From: Bradyrhizobium sp. LHD-71
GTDB lineage: Bacteria > Pseudomonadota > Alphaproteobacteria > Rhizobiales > Xanthobacteraceae
Assembly: GCF_031157255.1 (NCBI RefSeq)
Contig: NZ_JAVIFX010000033.1
Span: 1 to 64,000, forward strand
Length of the DNA: 64,000 nt
Direction of reading: 5' to 3'
Shown here: in pieces, positions 63,788-64,000 of the stretch
Position numbering within the stretch: position 1 is the first letter of the stretch
Layout: each line of letters opens with the position of its first letter
Notes under the pieces: model-generated
The model's database searches: none
Told to the model about the DNA's origin: nothing
What the model saw: the letters and a program-made list of their open reading frames with translations, nothing else
Position numbers and translations under genes: made by a program

Positions 63788-64000
63788 GACCCGCGACGGA
63801 GCTGCCGCGAAAGGCCCGGAACCGAAGGAAACGAAACGCGAACCAGCCCTGCCGGCAACCTACCCGATTGACCCGATCAGCACAATCGACGGAACGCTGT
63901 TTTACAGCCTTCCTGCGACCGCCCGGCAGTTGCTCCACAACGGGAAAGCCCTATATGGAATTCGCCAAGTTCCGCAGGGCTGCCCTTCATCTGAATGGAA
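63788..64000. other. Region upstream of purC at the window edge
   Basis: No complete gene. An ATG at 63955 opens a rightward reading (MEFAKFRRAALHLNG) that runs off the window end after 15 codons, with no convincing ribosome site; it may be the start of a divergent gene or nothing. Confidence 0.3.

Noticed and set aside
63955..64000. Start of a further gene at the window end
   Set aside because: Only 15 codons are visible and there is no clear ribosome site, so it was not listed as a gene.

Overview
The window is a GC-rich chromosomal segment of an alphaproteobacterium, most likely a Hyphomicrobiales member close to Bradyrhizobium, Rhodopseudomonas or Afipia. This is an inference from gene content and not a database match. 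The supporting markers are an Usg-family protein, a liv operon ending in a DUF6867-type gene, CIRCE plus an RpoH-type promoter upstream of groESL, a cox-type molybdenum hydroxylase accessory cluster, purS/purQ/purL as separate genes, and REP-like palindromes in many gaps. No phage, insertion sequence, CRISPR array, tRNA or rRNA was seen.

Layout. 1-6900: a nucleoside-type permease and an SDR dehydrogenase, a MarR-emrA-emrB efflux operon with a palindromic operator, a PhyH-type dioxygenase and Usg. 6900-9370: groES-groEL with heat-shock control and a terminator. 9570-16540: a Baeyer-Villiger-type monooxygenase, a GMC oxidoreductase with a small partner subunit, a Bug/TctC-type binding protein and an MFS exporter. 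16796-18259: DUF72 and DUF488 genes. 18318-23371: a TetR-controlled ABC exporter operon whose last gene is a membrane adenylate/guanylate cyclase. 23380-25540: a DUF4189 protein with an N-terminal 12-residue tandem repeat, an orphan HicB-like repressor with two tandem operators, and a PCMT-like methyltransferase.

25644-32502 is a leftward operon-like array: coxG, coxS, coxM, coxD, coxE, two XdhC-family genes and a MoeA-like/MobA-like fusion. It encodes the FeS and FAD subunits, the AAA+/VWA maturation pair and Mo-cofactor handling for a CO-dehydrogenase-like enzyme, but the catalytic large subunit coxL is absent. This is the most conspicuous oddity of the window.

32711-43777: a PcaD-like lactonase, a Gln/Gly-rich micro-protein, a complete branched-chain amino acid ABC operon (livHMGF, DUF6867, binding protein), CcdA, a P1 peptidase, ribulose-phosphate epimerase and a serine hydrolase. 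43666-51272: LysR regulator, purB, murI, rpsD (with a structured leader), threonine aldolase, serine hydrolase and a macro-domain protein translationally coupled to an alpha/beta hydrolase. 53295-63727: grxD, then egtB-egtD (ergothioneine) and ltrA, then bolA, a DUF427 gene and the purine genes purL, purQ, purS and purC. A thioesterase and a small-molecule kinase lie on the opposite strand between purL and purQ. The egt/ltrA block sits between bolA and grxD, which often lie close together in related genomes.
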